The translations under genes and the position numbers were made by a program. The notes beneath the pieces are model-generated. The model did not search any database and was not told the DNA's origin. It saw nothing but the letters and a program-made list of their open reading frames with translations. Below, in pieces: positions 24,378 through 32,434 of a DNA stretch of 64,000 nt; position 1 is the first letter of the stretch, and every line of letters begins with the position of its first letter. The DNA is taken from contig NZ_JNZZ01000042.1 in the NCBI RefSeq assembly GCF_000717645.1, positions 7,000 to 70,999 on the forward strand, written 5' to 3'. The DNA comes from Streptomyces californicus. Lineage in GTDB: Bacteria > Actinomycetota > Actinomycetes > Streptomycetales > Streptomycetaceae.

Positions 24378-25544
24378 ATGAGCGCCCCCCGCGAGCCGGC
24401 CGCCACGCCCCCGGCATCACCGCCCTCCCCGCCCGCACCGTCCGCTTCGACCGCCCCGCTCCCGCCTCCGGCCGCGACCGCACGGGCTCCGCTCGCCGAC
24501 CGGCGGCCGTCCACCCCGCGACCGGCCCTCGACTGGCGTGTCCGGTTCGTGGCGCTCTCCCTCATCTGGGGCTTCAGCTTCCTGCTGATCAAGGTCGGGA
24601 CCGAGGGGTACGCGCCGTTCCAGGTCACCTTCGGCCGGCTGCTGGCCGGTACGGCGGTCCTGGTCGCCGCCATGGCGATGCGCCGGGAGCGGCTGCCGCG
24701 TTCGGCCCGGACCTGGGTGCACCTCACGGTCGCCGCGCTGCTCCTCAACGCGTTGCCGTTCTCCCTGTTCTCGTACGCGGAGCTGACGATCCCCTCGACG
24801 CTGGCCGGGATCTGCAACGCGACCTCACCGCTGTGGGGCATGGCTCTCTCGGTGGTCGCCCTCTCGGAGGACCGGCCGACCCGCCGCCGGGTGGCCGGAC
24901 TCGGCGTCGGCTTCCTCGGCGTCCTCACCGTACTGGGCGCCTGGCAGGGCTTCTCCGGCCTGGACCTGCCGGGGACGGGCATGGCGCTGCTCGCCTCGTT
25001 CTGCTACCCGGTCGGCTGGATCTACGTCCGCCGCACCCTGGCCGGGACGGGGTCGTCGACACTGGCGCTGACAGGCAGTCAGCTTCTGCTCGGCACGGCG
25101 CAACTGGCGGTGGTGACCCCTCTGTTCACCTCCGCCCCCACGTCCTTCCCCGTTCTGCCGACGCTCTCCGTCCTCGCCCTGGGCGCCCTGGGGACGGGCC
25201 TCGCGGTGCTGCTGCAGTACGGCCTGGTCCAGGAGGTCGGTCCGACGACGGCGCAGATGGTCACCTACTTCATCCCGGTGATCGCGACGGCGGCCGGTGT
25301 CGCGCTGCTCGGTGAACAGTTGAGCTGGAACACCCCGGTCGGCGCCCTGATCGTGCTCATCGGGGCGGCGCTCACCCAGAGCCGCGCCCGCCCCGCCACC
25401 TCGACCGCAACCCCGCCCCCTGCCCCTGCCCCTGCCCCTGCCCCTGCGGAGAACACGCCGACCACGCACACGGCCTCTCCCGGCGACGCGCGCACCGCCC
25501 TCCCGGACCCCCCGGAGGCCGCCGCCTGCCTCAGCCGAAGCTGA
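24378..25544 (+). CDS. EamA (DMT) family transporter
   Basis: Drug/metabolite transporter of 388 aa with ten predicted membrane helices in two EamA repeats (first repeat from LSLIWGFSFLLIKVG, second from GTGMALLASFCYPVGWIYVR). It exports a small metabolite, unknown. Both termini have long Pro/Ala tails. The N-tail (~55 residues) is unusual for the family. The C-tail contains a CCCCTG hexanucleotide array encoding Ala-Pro repeats. ATG 24378 follows GAGGAGGTGTTCG at longer spacing. It is divergent from, and probably regulated by, the LysR protein. Its last 14 bases overlap the end of the convergent MocR gene. Confidence 0.88.
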   Translation: MSAPREPAATPPASPPSPPAPSASTAPLPPPAATARAPLADRRPSTPRPALDWRVRFVALSLIWGFSFLLIKVGTEGYAPFQVTFGRLLAGTAVLVAAMAMRRERLPRSARTWVHLTVAALLLNALPFSLFSYAELTIPSTLAGICNATSPLWGMALSVVALSEDRPTRRRVAGLGVGFLGVLTVLGAWQGFSGLDLPGTGMALLASFCYPVGWIYVRRTLAGTGSSTLALTGSQLLLGTAQLAVVTPLFTSAPTSFPVLPTLSVLALGALGTGLAVLLQYGLVQEVGPTTAQMVTYFIPVIATAAGVALLGEQLSWNTPVGALIVLIGAALTQSRARPATSTATPPPAPAPAPAPAENTPTTHTASPGDARTALPDPPEAAACLSRS

Positions 25545-26871
25545 CCGGACGGGCCGGCCCCGCGGCGGCCGCCACCGCGTCCGCCAGCGGCCCGATGTCC
25601 GCCGCGCCCAACGGGGAGACGGTGAGCCGCACCGCCGGGGGCGTGTCCAGCCGGAAGCGAGCGCCCGGGGCCACCGCCCAGCCCGCGTGGAGCAGCCGGG
25701 CGACGGCCCCGGTCTCGTCGCTGACCGGCACCCATACGTTCATCCCGCTGCGGCCGTACGCCGCGACGCCGCGCTCGGCGAGGGCGTGGACGAGCGCGTC
25801 CCTGCGGTCGCCGTAGGAACGGGCCACCGCCCGGGTGTCGACGGCGTCCGAGGTCCACAGGTGGAGCACGGCCCGCTGGAGGAGCCGGCTCACCCAGCCG
25901 GGCCCGAGACGCTGCCGCCCCGCCACCCGGTCGACCGTGACGGGGTCCCCGGTGAGCACGGCGACCCGCAGATCGGGGCCGTACGCCTTGGCCGCCGACC
26001 GGATGAACGCCCAGTGGGCCGTCACCCCGGCCAGCGGGTGCAGCGGCAGGTCGACGATGGCGTGCCCGTGGTCGTCCTCGATCAGCAGCACGTCGGGATG
26101 ACGGGCGAGCACCGCGCGCAGGTCGCGGGCGCGGCGCGCGTCCAGCGACGCGCCGGTCGGGTTCTGCGCCCGGTCGGTGACGACGAGGGCCCGCGCCCCG
26201 GCCCGCAGCGCCCGCTCCACGTCCGCGACCAGCGGGCCGGAGTCGTCCACCCCGACCGGCACGGGGCGCAGCCCGAGCGCCGGTACAAGGTCGAGCATGC
26301 CGCCCCAGCCGGGATCCTCCACCGCCACCGCGTCGCCCGGTCGCAGGTGCGCGGCGAGCACCCGCTCGATCGCGTCGAGGGCGCCGGACGCCACGGCGAC
26401 CGGGCCGCCGGGCACCCCGTCGGCGTCCATCGCGGACCGGGCGCGGGCGGCGAACTCGGCGACCACCGGGGCCTGCCCGTACAGCCCGCGGCTCTCCGCG
26501 TCGGCGGCGGCAGCGGCGGCCAGTGCCGGCCCGAGATCGGGCAGCAGCGCCGGATCGGGATTGCCCTCGCCCAGGTCCCGCACACCGGGCGGCGCCTCGA
26601 CCCGCAGCGAACCGCGCGACGTACTGGCCGGCGCGGAACGGATCCGGCTCCCCCGGCGGCCCGCCGTCTCGATCACCCCGCGTTCGCGCAGCGTCCGGTA
26701 GGCGGCCGCCACCGTATTGGGGTTGACCTCCAGTCGCGTGGCCAACTCCCGCATGGGGGGCAGCACATGACCGGGCGGGAGGTCTCCGCTGCCGACGCCG
26801 CGCTCGATGCTGGCGGCAATCTCCGATGCGCGCCGCCCACTGATCCGATACTCTCCTAGCACAAACATCAT
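25531..26871 (-). CDS. MocR/PdxR-type GntR regulator with aminotransferase domain
   Basis: Chimeric regulator of 446 aa. Residues ~10-75 are a GntR winged helix (LPPMRELATRLEVNPNTVAA). Residues ~100-446 are a fold-type I aminotransferase domain with PLP-site features (LIEDDHGHAIVD and the putative PLP Lys in SAAKAYGPDLR). MocR proteins sense PLP or amino-PLP adducts and often control vitamin B6 or amine genes. The divergent neighbour is a PPOX-fold protein, whose superfamily includes pyridoxamine phosphate oxidase, so a B6-related function is plausible but inferred. Several start codons lie close together; ATG 26871 is used, and a GTG nine bases downstream would suit a leaderless transcript. 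Confidence 0.88.
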   Translation of the reverse strand: MMFVLGEYRISGRRASEIAASIERGVGSGDLPPGHVLPPMRELATRLEVNPNTVAAAYRTLRERGVIETAGRRGSRIRSAPASTSRGSLRVEAPPGVRDLGEGNPDPALLPDLGPALAAAAAADAESRGLYGQAPVVAEFAARARSAMDADGVPGGPVAVASGALDAIERVLAAHLRPGDAVAVEDPGWGGMLDLVPALGLRPVPVGVDDSGPLVADVERALRAGARALVVTDRAQNPTGASLDARRARDLRAVLARHPDVLLIEDDHGHAIVDLPLHPLAGVTAHWAFIRSAAKAYGPDLRVAVLTGDPVTVDRVAGRQRLGPGWVSRLLQRAVLHLWTSDAVDTRAVARSYGDRRDALVHALAERGVAAYGRSGMNVWVPVSDETGAVARLLHAGWAVAPGARFRLDTPPAVRLTVSPLGAADIGPLADAVAAAAGPARPVSFG

Positions 26872-26873
26872 TA

Positions 26874-26885
26874 TGCACTAGTGCA
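26874..26885. promoter_or_regulatory. Perfect palindrome TGCACTAGTGCA between divergent MocR and PPOX genes
   Basis: This 12-base perfect palindrome lies between the two start codons (intergenic space under 30 bases). Half-sites GTGCAT and GTGCTA recur just inside the MocR side. It is a probable operator that would cover both promoters. Confidence 0.55.
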
Positions 26886-26897
26886 ATGGAGTCCGCA

Positions 26898-27629
26898 ATG
26901 CAGAACCGCGTAACGCCCGAAGGCACGGCTTCCGACGGGCCGGAAACGGAGACCGACGTTCCGGGCCCCGGCGTCGCGGCCCCGTACGTTCCCACCGCCC
27001 GGACCGTCCCCACCCGCTCCAAGGAACGCGCCTCCTACGACCGCGAGCTGGTCCACTCGATCCTCGACGAGGCGTACCTCTGCCATCTGGGCTTCGTACG
27101 CGATGGCGCGCCGGTGGTCCTGCCGACCCTGTTCGGCCGGGTGGGCGAGCGGCTGTACGTCCACGGTTCGACGGGCTCACGGCCGCTGCGCTCGGCGAGG
27201 AGCGCGGACCCGGGGCTGCCGGTCTGCCTGACGGTCACCCATGTCGACGCCCTCGTCCTGGCCCGGTCCGCCTTCCACCACTCGATGAACTACCGCTCGG
27301 TGGTGGTGCACGGCACGGCCGTGACGGTGACCGACCCCGAGGAGCGGCGGCTCGCCCTGGACGCGATCGTGGACCAGGTGGTGCCGGGCCGCTCCCGCGA
27401 CTCCCGGCCCGCAGACGCCAAGGAACTCGCGGCGACCGCCGTGATCCGGCTCGATCTCGACGAGGTCTCCGCGAAGGTGCGCACCGGCGGCCCCAACGAC
27501 GAGCCCGAGGACGCCGGCCTCCCCCACTGGACCGGCATCGTGCCGCTCACCCGCGGCTACGCGGCACCGGTCCCGGCGGACGACCTCGACCCGGCCATCG
27601 GCGTACCGGACTATCTGGCGACGCTCTGA
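26898..27629 (+). CDS. PPOX-fold (pyridoxamine 5'-phosphate oxidase family) protein, NimA-like
   Basis: FMN-binding split-barrel protein of 243 aa. The conserved core begins RELVHSILDEAYLCHLGFVR and continues DGAPVVLPTLFGRVGERLYV. The putative active-site His lies in FHHSMNYRSVVVHGTA. It belongs to the branch that includes nitroimidazole-resistance-like proteins; true PNPOx activity is not certain. The ATG at 26898 is favoured because GGAG lies six bases upstream; an ATG 12 bases earlier has no ribosome site. Likely regulated by the divergent MocR protein through the shared palindrome. Confidence 0.85.
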   Translation: MQNRVTPEGTASDGPETETDVPGPGVAAPYVPTARTVPTRSKERASYDRELVHSILDEAYLCHLGFVRDGAPVVLPTLFGRVGERLYVHGSTGSRPLRSARSADPGLPVCLTVTHVDALVLARSAFHHSMNYRSVVVHGTAVTVTDPEERRLALDAIVDQVVPGRSRDSRPADAKELAATAVIRLDLDEVSAKVRTGGPNDEPEDAGLPHWTGIVPLTRGYAAPVPADDLDPAIGVPDYLATL

Positions 27630-27705
27630 CCCGCGCACCTGGCGAGCCCTCCGGCGCTGCGCCGCAACGACGGGGCGAGGGGCCCCGGATCGCCGGCGCG
27701 GGTCC

Positions 27706-27790
27706 GCGTCGGGAGTGGCCGCCCGCGTCGGGAGTGGCCGCCCGCGCCGGGCCGGGCGGCGGGCGGCGGGCGGCGGGCGGCGGGCGGCGG
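27706..27790. repeat. Tandem repeats: two 19-bp copies and a (GGGCGGC)n array
   Basis: GCGTCGGGAGTGGCCGCCC occurs at 27706-27724 and 27725-27743. About five copies of GGGCGGC follow from 27754. The array lies in the convergent gap between the PPOX gene and the EamA gene. Confidence 0.8.
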
Positions 27791-27815
27791 CACAGTCAGA
27801 CGCGTGGCCGGCGCA

Positions 27816-28877
27816 CTAATCCCCGGCCGGTCCGCCGGAGAACCGGACCGGTCCGCCGGACGGCTCGTCCGCCGCGGGCTCCGCCGGCACGCCGGCGCCC
27901 GCCCCGGCCGCGACCGGGCCCGTCGGGGGCTTCGGCGCGGACGACTGGGCGATGAACGCGCCGACCAGCACGGTGAAGCCGCCGACGAGCTGCGGCGCGG
28001 AGAGGTGCTCGCCGAGGAGGACCCAGGCCAGCCCGGTCGCGATGACCGCCTCCAGGCAGGCGACGACCCCGGCCACCTGGGGCGAGAGGAGCCGGACCGA
28101 GACGACCCCGGTGAGGTACGCGAGCACGGTGGCGAGCAGCACGATCCAGCCGAGCAGCAGCCAGGCGGGGACGGCGGCCCCGTTCATGTCCGCGCCGCCG
28201 CCGAGCAGGGCCCAGTCCATGCCCCAGGGGCGTGCGACGACGGTGAGGACGACCGCGCCGACGATCAGTCCGTACGCGATGACGCCCACGGGGTGCGGCG
28301 GTTCGGCGCGTTCCCCCGTGGTGTCGTGGTCACCCTGGCCGTCGCCGTGGGCGGAGAGGACGAAGTAACCGACCTGGCAGCAGGCCGCGCCGAGGGCCAG
28401 CAGCAGTCCGAGGAGATCGAAGCTCAGCCCGGCCCAGACCTCCACCACGCACGCGAGTCCGCCGACCGCCAGCACCACACCGACCGCGGCGGCCCGGGTG
28501 ACGGGCCGGCGCTGCACGAAGCGGACCCAGCCGAGGACCAGCGCGGGCGCCAGGTACTCGACCAGGAGGGCCACGCCCACCGGGATGCGGGAGATCGAGG
28601 CGAAGTAGAAGGCCTGCACCCCGGCCACCGCGAACAGGCCGAACCCGGCGAGGAGGGCGGGCCGTTCCCGTACGAGGTTCCGGTGGCGCCACGCGACCGG
28701 CAGCATGACGAGGGCGGCGCCCGCGACCCGCAGCCAGACCACGTGCAACGGGTCGAGCCCCGCCTCGATCAGCGGCTTGGCCGCCACTCCCGACCCGCCG
28801 AACGCGAACGCCGAGACCAGGGCGAGCCCCAGCCCGGCGCTTCTGCCCTGAACTCCCGAAGACGCGTGCATCGGCAC
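27816..28877 (-). CDS. EamA family transporter
   Basis: Second DMT-type exporter in the window, 353 aa, ten membrane helices in two EamA repeats (start LGLALVSAFAFGGSGVAAKP; second repeat WLLLGWIVLLATVLAYLTGV). A hydrophilic loop of ~25 residues (HGDGQGDHDTTGERAEPPHP) separates the halves. The C-terminal ~40 residues are a Pro/Ala-rich tail. Substrate unknown. It is not adjacent to a regulator. ATG 28877 or 28871 are both possible starts. Confidence 0.87.
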   Translation of the reverse strand: MPMHASSGVQGRSAGLGLALVSAFAFGGSGVAAKPLIEAGLDPLHVVWLRVAGAALVMLPVAWRHRNLVRERPALLAGFGLFAVAGVQAFYFASISRIPVGVALLVEYLAPALVLGWVRFVQRRPVTRAAAVGVVLAVGGLACVVEVWAGLSFDLLGLLLALGAACCQVGYFVLSAHGDGQGDHDTTGERAEPPHPVGVIAYGLIVGAVVLTVVARPWGMDWALLGGGADMNGAAVPAWLLLGWIVLLATVLAYLTGVVSVRLLSPQVAGVVACLEAVIATGLAWVLLGEHLSAPQLVGGFTVLVGAFIAQSSAPKPPTGPVAAGAGAGVPAEPAADEPSGGPVRFSGGPAGD

Positions 28878-28955
28878 ATCATGGCAGCAGCGAACAGTAC
28901 CGTCACCCTGGTGACACCTGTCGAGACGGGGCGCGGCGGCGGGCCTCCCGGCAGC

Positions 28956-29498
28956 TCAGACGGGCCGCGCCCCCTCGGCGGTGATCGCGGCCACCCGCTC
29001 CGTCAGCCACGCCGCCTCCACGCCCGCGCCGCCGAGCACCTCCACCGCGCGCGATGCGGCGTCGGAGGCCAGCGCGGCGAGCAGGTCGAGGCCGGTGGCG
29101 CGCCCTTCGCCGCGCGAGGCCGCCCGGGACAGCGCGCCCTCCATCGCGGCCAGCGCGGAGGGCGACCAGCCGTCCGCCGCCGGGTCGCCGACCACCGGGA
29201 CGGCGCCGGAGTCCTCGACCGAGCCCTGCCAGCGGAGCCCGTAGCCGATGCTGCGCTGCACGAGGTAGCCGAGCACCTTGGCCAACCGGGGCCCGCCGTC
29301 GAACGCCTCACGCACCTCGGGATCCGTCTCGATCAGCGAGTGCAGGAGGTGGGCGGTGTCGATCTGCCGGTCCCCGTCGCGCAGCGCGCGTCTGCGCGCG
29401 GCCGACAGCACCGATGCCAGTTCGTCGGTGAAGCGGGCATCGGGCTCGGCGCGGTGGGGGGCGGCCTGCTCGGGCGGGGGCGGAGTCCGGTGGTGCAC
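28956..29498 (-). CDS. Stand-alone Clp N-terminal domain protein
   Basis: About 180 aa containing a double Clp N (Clp repeat) domain (RFTDELASVLSAARRRALRD, then HLLHSLIETDPEVREAF; second half ALAAMEGALSRAASRGEGRA and LDLLAALASDAASRAVEVLG). No AAA+ module follows. In ClpC/ClpA this domain binds substrates and adaptors, so a lone copy may act as an adaptor or decoy for ClpC or bind arginine-phosphorylated protein; that is inference. The start is uncertain: GTG 29498 begins the conserved part; ATG 29549 and GTG 29561 are alternatives without clear ribosome sites. Confidence 0.78.
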   Translation of the reverse strand: MHHRTPPPPEQAAPHRAEPDARFTDELASVLSAARRRALRDGDRQIDTAHLLHSLIETDPEVREAFDGGPRLAKVLGYLVQRSIGYGLRWQGSVEDSGAVPVVGDPAADGWSPSALAAMEGALSRAASRGEGRATGLDLLAALASDAASRAVEVLGGAGVEAAWLTERVAAITAEGARPV

Positions 29499-29754
29499 CT
29501 CTTCATCCGACCAGCCCTCCCGGCGACAGGCATCGCCGGAGCGGCCCATTGGGCATCCCACCGAAGTTGGGGTCGCCGGTGCGATCCGTCATCCTTGCGG
29601 ATGAGATCGCGCCGCGGGGAGCGACGGCACCGGCCGAGGACGCGCGCCGCCTCGCTTCGCATGCCGCGCCCGGCAACCACAACACCCCGCGCACACGTCC
29701 CTCAGGCCACAGCGCGCACGACGACACCACGCAGCGGAGGGAGGAGAGGAAGGG

Positions 29755-29961
29755 GTGTTCTGGATGGTGGCCCTACTCGCGGAGGACGGGCTGCAGTACG
29801 TCTACCGCGTGTACGCCCCCGGCGACGCCCTGCCCGCCGACCTCTTCTGGACGGCCTTCCACTGCCACGACGAGGGCCCGCACCCCCGGGCCTCGGACCG
29901 CTTCGACGCCGCGGTGATCTGGCGGAACCGGCAGCCGAAGCAGGAATCCCGGCGGAACTGA
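29755..29961 (+). CDS. Small hypothetical protein (68 aa)
   Basis: Not recognised. The protein is WMVALLAEDGLQYVYRVYAP followed by a charged C-terminus (QPKQESRRN). It has strong G/C third positions and a purine-rich leader (GGAGGGAGGAGAGGAAGG) just before GTG 29755. An ATG three codons later is an alternative start. No signal peptide or membrane helix. Confidence 0.55.
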   Translation: MFWMVALLAEDGLQYVYRVYAPGDALPADLFWTAFHCHDEGPHPRASDRFDAAVIWRNRQPKQESRRN

Positions 29962-30040
29962 CGGTTCATCAGTATGGAATGTTCCGGCGCCCTCCGCTAC
30001 GTTCCGCGACACCGCATCCGGACGAACCAGGGGTGATCGC

Positions 30041-30472
30041 ATGGCCGAAGTCAGCGCCGAGGCACGCATCGAGGCGCCCGCCGAGAAGCTCTGGGCACGC
30101 CTGACGGACTTCCCGTCGTACGGGGAGTGGAACGCGACGCACACCAGCTTCCCCGGAGGCGGCCCGGCCGAGCTGAGGACCGGGGCCACCTACGAGGAGA
30201 ACATGAAGCTCATGGGCTTCCCGGCCGAGGTGGCCTGGACCGTCGGCGAACTGGAGGAGGGCCGCCTGCTGGCGACCCGGGGCAAGGGGCCGATGGGGGT
30301 GACCCTGGCCATGCGGTACGCGCTGACGCCGGAGGGCGCCGGCACCACGATGCGCATCGACGGCGAGTTCACGGGCGCGGCGGTCTCCCTGATGGGCGGC
30401 AAGCTCAAGGACTCGGCGACGGCCGCGCTCCAGGAGTCGCTGCGCAGGATCGCGGGGCTGGTCGCCCCCTGA
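30041..30472 (+). CDS. SRPBCC (START/polyketide cyclase-like) family protein
   Basis: Single-domain SRPBCC protein of 143 aa, opening with the family signature AEVSAEARIEAPAEKLWARL and LTDFPSYGEWN. It ends with the long amphipathic helix of the fold (LKDSATAALQESLRRIAGLV). These proteins bind a hydrophobic ligand in a helix-grip pocket; ligand unknown. ATG 30041 follows CAGGGGTGATCGC. Single gene, convergent with the PadR gene and separated from it by a strong hairpin. Confidence 0.87.
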   Translation: MAEVSAEARIEAPAEKLWARLTDFPSYGEWNATHTSFPGGGPAELRTGATYEENMKLMGFPAEVAWTVGELEEGRLLATRGKGPMGVTLAMRYALTPEGAGTTMRIDGEFTGAAVSLMGGKLKDSATAALQESLRRIAGLVAP

Positions 30473-30491
30473 CCGTGCCCGGCACGACATG

Positions 30492-30529
30492 CGGACGGCC
30501 CCGCGGAGTCCGTTCCGCGGGGCCGTCCG
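30492..30529. terminator. Bidirectional hairpin terminator between SRPBCC and PadR genes
   Basis: A 16-bp perfect inverted repeat (30492-30507 with 30514-30529) has a 6-base loop. Confidence 0.85.
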
Positions 30530-30568
30530 AGCGCCTCCCCCTCGCCTGCGCCGCCTGCCGTCACCGGC

Positions 30569-31177
30569 TCAGCGCTCGTCGGCGAGGATCAGGTACAACT
30601 GCTTGCGCGCGTCGTTGATGACGGTCAGCGCCTTCTGTCGCTGATCGGCCGATCCAGTCTTCCAGACCTGCCCGAACGCCTCCATCAGGCCGAAGCCGGC
30701 CTGCCGGATCTCGTTGGCGCTCTCCCAGTCGACACCTCGCCCAGCCTCCTCCCACGGGGCGTCCGGGCCGCTCTCGGCCTCGCCCCGCCCGGATTCGGTG
30801 AGGGTGAACAGCTTCTTGCCGCCCTCACTGGCGCTGGTGATCAGCCCCTCGTCCTCCAGCAGTTGGAGCGTCGGGTAGACGGAGCCGGGACTGGGCCGCC
30901 AGGCCCCGCCGCTGCGCTCGCCGATCTCCTGGATCATCTCGTAGCCGTGCATCGGGCGGTCCTTCAGCAGAGCCAGGATCGACGCCCGCACGTCACCGCG
31001 CCGCGCCCTCCCCCGGCCACCGCCGCCCCGCCCGCGTCCGCCACCGAAGGGCCCGCCGCCGAACGGCGGCCCGAACGGCCCGAACGCGGCCCGACGGCCG
31101 TCGCCCTCGCCCCGCCCGAACGCTCCGGCGCCGAAGCGCCCGTATCCCTGCTCATGTCCGTGTCCATGTGAACGCAT
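30569..31177 (-). CDS. PadR-family transcriptional regulator with Gly/Phe/Arg-rich N-tail
   Basis: Regulator of 202 aa. The PadR winged helix spans residues ~60-140 (VRASILALLKDRPMHGYEMI, then SPGSVYPTLQLLEDEGLI and KKLFTLTESGRGEAE), followed by a C-terminal dimerisation helix. The first ~58 residues are low complexity and His/Gly/Phe-rich (MRSHGHGHEQGYGRFGAG and FGGGRGRGGGGRGRARRG), which could bind metal or nucleic acid nonspecifically. ATG 31177 follows GAGAGGGGCGTAG. Its own promoter holds an 8-base inverted repeat suggesting autoregulation. No adjacent target gene is apparent. Confidence 0.9.
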   Translation of the reverse strand: MRSHGHGHEQGYGRFGAGAFGRGEGDGRRAAFGPFGPPFGGGPFGGGRGRGGGGRGRARRGDVRASILALLKDRPMHGYEMIQEIGERSGGAWRPSPGSVYPTLQLLEDEGLITSASEGGKKLFTLTESGRGEAESGPDAPWEEAGRGVDWESANEIRQAGFGLMEAFGQVWKTGSADQRQKALTVINDARKQLYLILADER

Positions 31178-31192
31178 CTCTACGCCCCTCTC

Positions 31193-31228
31193 ATCGTTGA
31201 TCTGTCGCGATACGTCAACGATATATCG
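31193..31228 (-). promoter_or_regulatory. PadR promoter/operator with inverted repeats
   Basis: ATCGTTGA (31193-31200) and TCAACGAT (31215-31222) form a perfect spaced inverted repeat. It is followed by the palindrome CGATATATCG (31219-31228), which also contains a -10-like TATATC on the minus strand. Likely autoregulatory site. Confidence 0.55.
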
Positions 31229-31575
31229 GAAACAGTCGAACGGCAAGACACGCCGGCCGTCGTCGCCGGTCGACAAGGAGCACCCTCCACCAGTTCGTGT
31301 CTTCGGACGCGCGATGCCTCGCTTGCCCGTCCTCAGAGAGCGACGCCCGCCCTTCCCCGCGGCGACAATCCGCGCGCAGACGTCAAGGCCAGCGGTGCCG
31401 CAGGGCAGGAGGGCGGCGGTGACGTTGTGGATGGCAAGCACGTCGGGTCGAGGACGGCCAGGGCTCCGTCCAGGAAGGCGAGAAGGCGTCCGGGGGGGGG
31501 GTGGTCGATCGGTTCGACGCGGGTCTTCGGGAACTCGTGCGGGTACTCAGCACCGGGGTTGCCGTGGCGCGCGGG
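31229..31575. other. Gap with G10 homopolymer; no intact gene
   Basis: About 350 bases at the left edge of the island. A run of ten G is at 31492-31501. Minus-strand frames on either side of the run look partly coding (EYPHEFPKTRVEPIDHPPPG), so a frameshifted gene remnant is possible, but I do not recognise a family. Confidence 0.4.
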
Positions 31576-32106
31576 CTATTCGTCCCAGTCGCCCTCTGGT
31601 TCGGATTCGCGTACGAACCAGAGATCGAGGCTGTACCGCTCAGTCGTAGGGCACTGCCTCCATGCTGCTCCGATCTGTTCCGCGTCCCATTGCTCCTCGG
31701 CCCCGCGCTGGATGCATGTGTTGTAGTAGCCGGCCGTGGCTTCTCGTCCGCTCCATGCCGCGTGTCCGTTGTAGACGCCGGGTCGGGGCAGGTCCATCAC
31801 GCCTGCCGGTCCGAAGGTGAGTTGGTTGACGACGAGTTGGCCCGTTTCTGATTCCAGAGAGACAGGAATCGTGCCCTCAACGTCTTCCGGGGGCCTCCGG
31901 GGCGTATCCCAGATCCTGATGGTGACCTGTACGTCGATGTCGGATTGGCTGGTCCGCAGGTAGAGGTGATAGCCGTTCCCGGCGACCACCTGAGTCCTGG
32001 ACTGCCGCAACGACTCGTCGTCCCCGAGGAAGGCATCCGAGTCGTACACCTCCACGAGCCTGTAGCCCGGCCGGGCGTTGGTGCTGTACTCGGTGATGAG
32101 GGGCAC
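31576..32106 (-). CDS. Hypothetical protein (176 aa)
   Basis: Not recognised. Soluble, acidic, beta-rich protein with motifs YRLVEVYDSDAFLGDDES, NGYHLYLRTSQSDIDVQVTI and VYNGHAAWSGREATAGYYNT; two Cys near the C-terminus. GTG 32106 follows ACGGAGTTCTT, a good ribosome site. Small acidic proteins of this kind in Streptomyces islands are often immunity-like, but there is no toxin beside it, so no function is claimed. Codon use is slightly less GC-biased than in the flanking core genes. Confidence 0.6.
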   Translation of the reverse strand: MPLITEYSTNARPGYRLVEVYDSDAFLGDDESLRQSRTQVVAGNGYHLYLRTSQSDIDVQVTIRIWDTPRRPPEDVEGTIPVSLESETGQLVVNQLTFGPAGVMDLPRPGVYNGHAAWSGREATAGYYNTCIQRGAEEQWDAEQIGAAWRQCPTTERYSLDLWFVRESEPEGDWDE

Positions 32107-32137
32107 AAGAACTCCGTCGTCGCTCAGGAAATGACCT

Positions 32138-32434
32138 TCACGTGGTTGCGTCTTTGTCGAGGACGCGGTTCAAGGTGAACATGTTGCTGCGGCTCGCTGC
32201 CCACCACTTCGGTTCCAGCGAGCGTGAAATTCCCGAGCCTTGGATCGTGCGGCCGCTCGTGCTTGGTCCGAGCCACGTCCGCGGGCGCGCCGCCCACCGC
32301 CGTCGAGGATGCGTCGAGGCACACGCCCGCGAGATCCCCGTCTCTGCGGCGACGTGCGCGATCGGGCGGGTCGTGCACCGCTCGATCAGGCGTCGGCGGC
32401 CTTCGACTGACAGGGGCGCGCCGGCGTGAGTCAT
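32138..32434 (-). pseudogene. IS481-type transposase remnant (N-terminal fragment)
   Basis: The first ~40 residues (APLSVEGRRRLIERCTTRPI, then AHVAAETGISRACAS) match the N-terminal HTH of IS481-family transposases. Homology stops abruptly at about 32315 and the rest of the frame is unrelated. No DDE domain or terminal inverted repeats are seen. The ATG overlaps the stop of the DoxX gene as ATGA. Confidence 0.7.

Noticed and set aside
27754..27790. CRISPR-like array
   Set aside because: The heptanucleotide repeats are contiguous with no spacers. No CRISPR repeats or cas genes were seen anywhere in the window.
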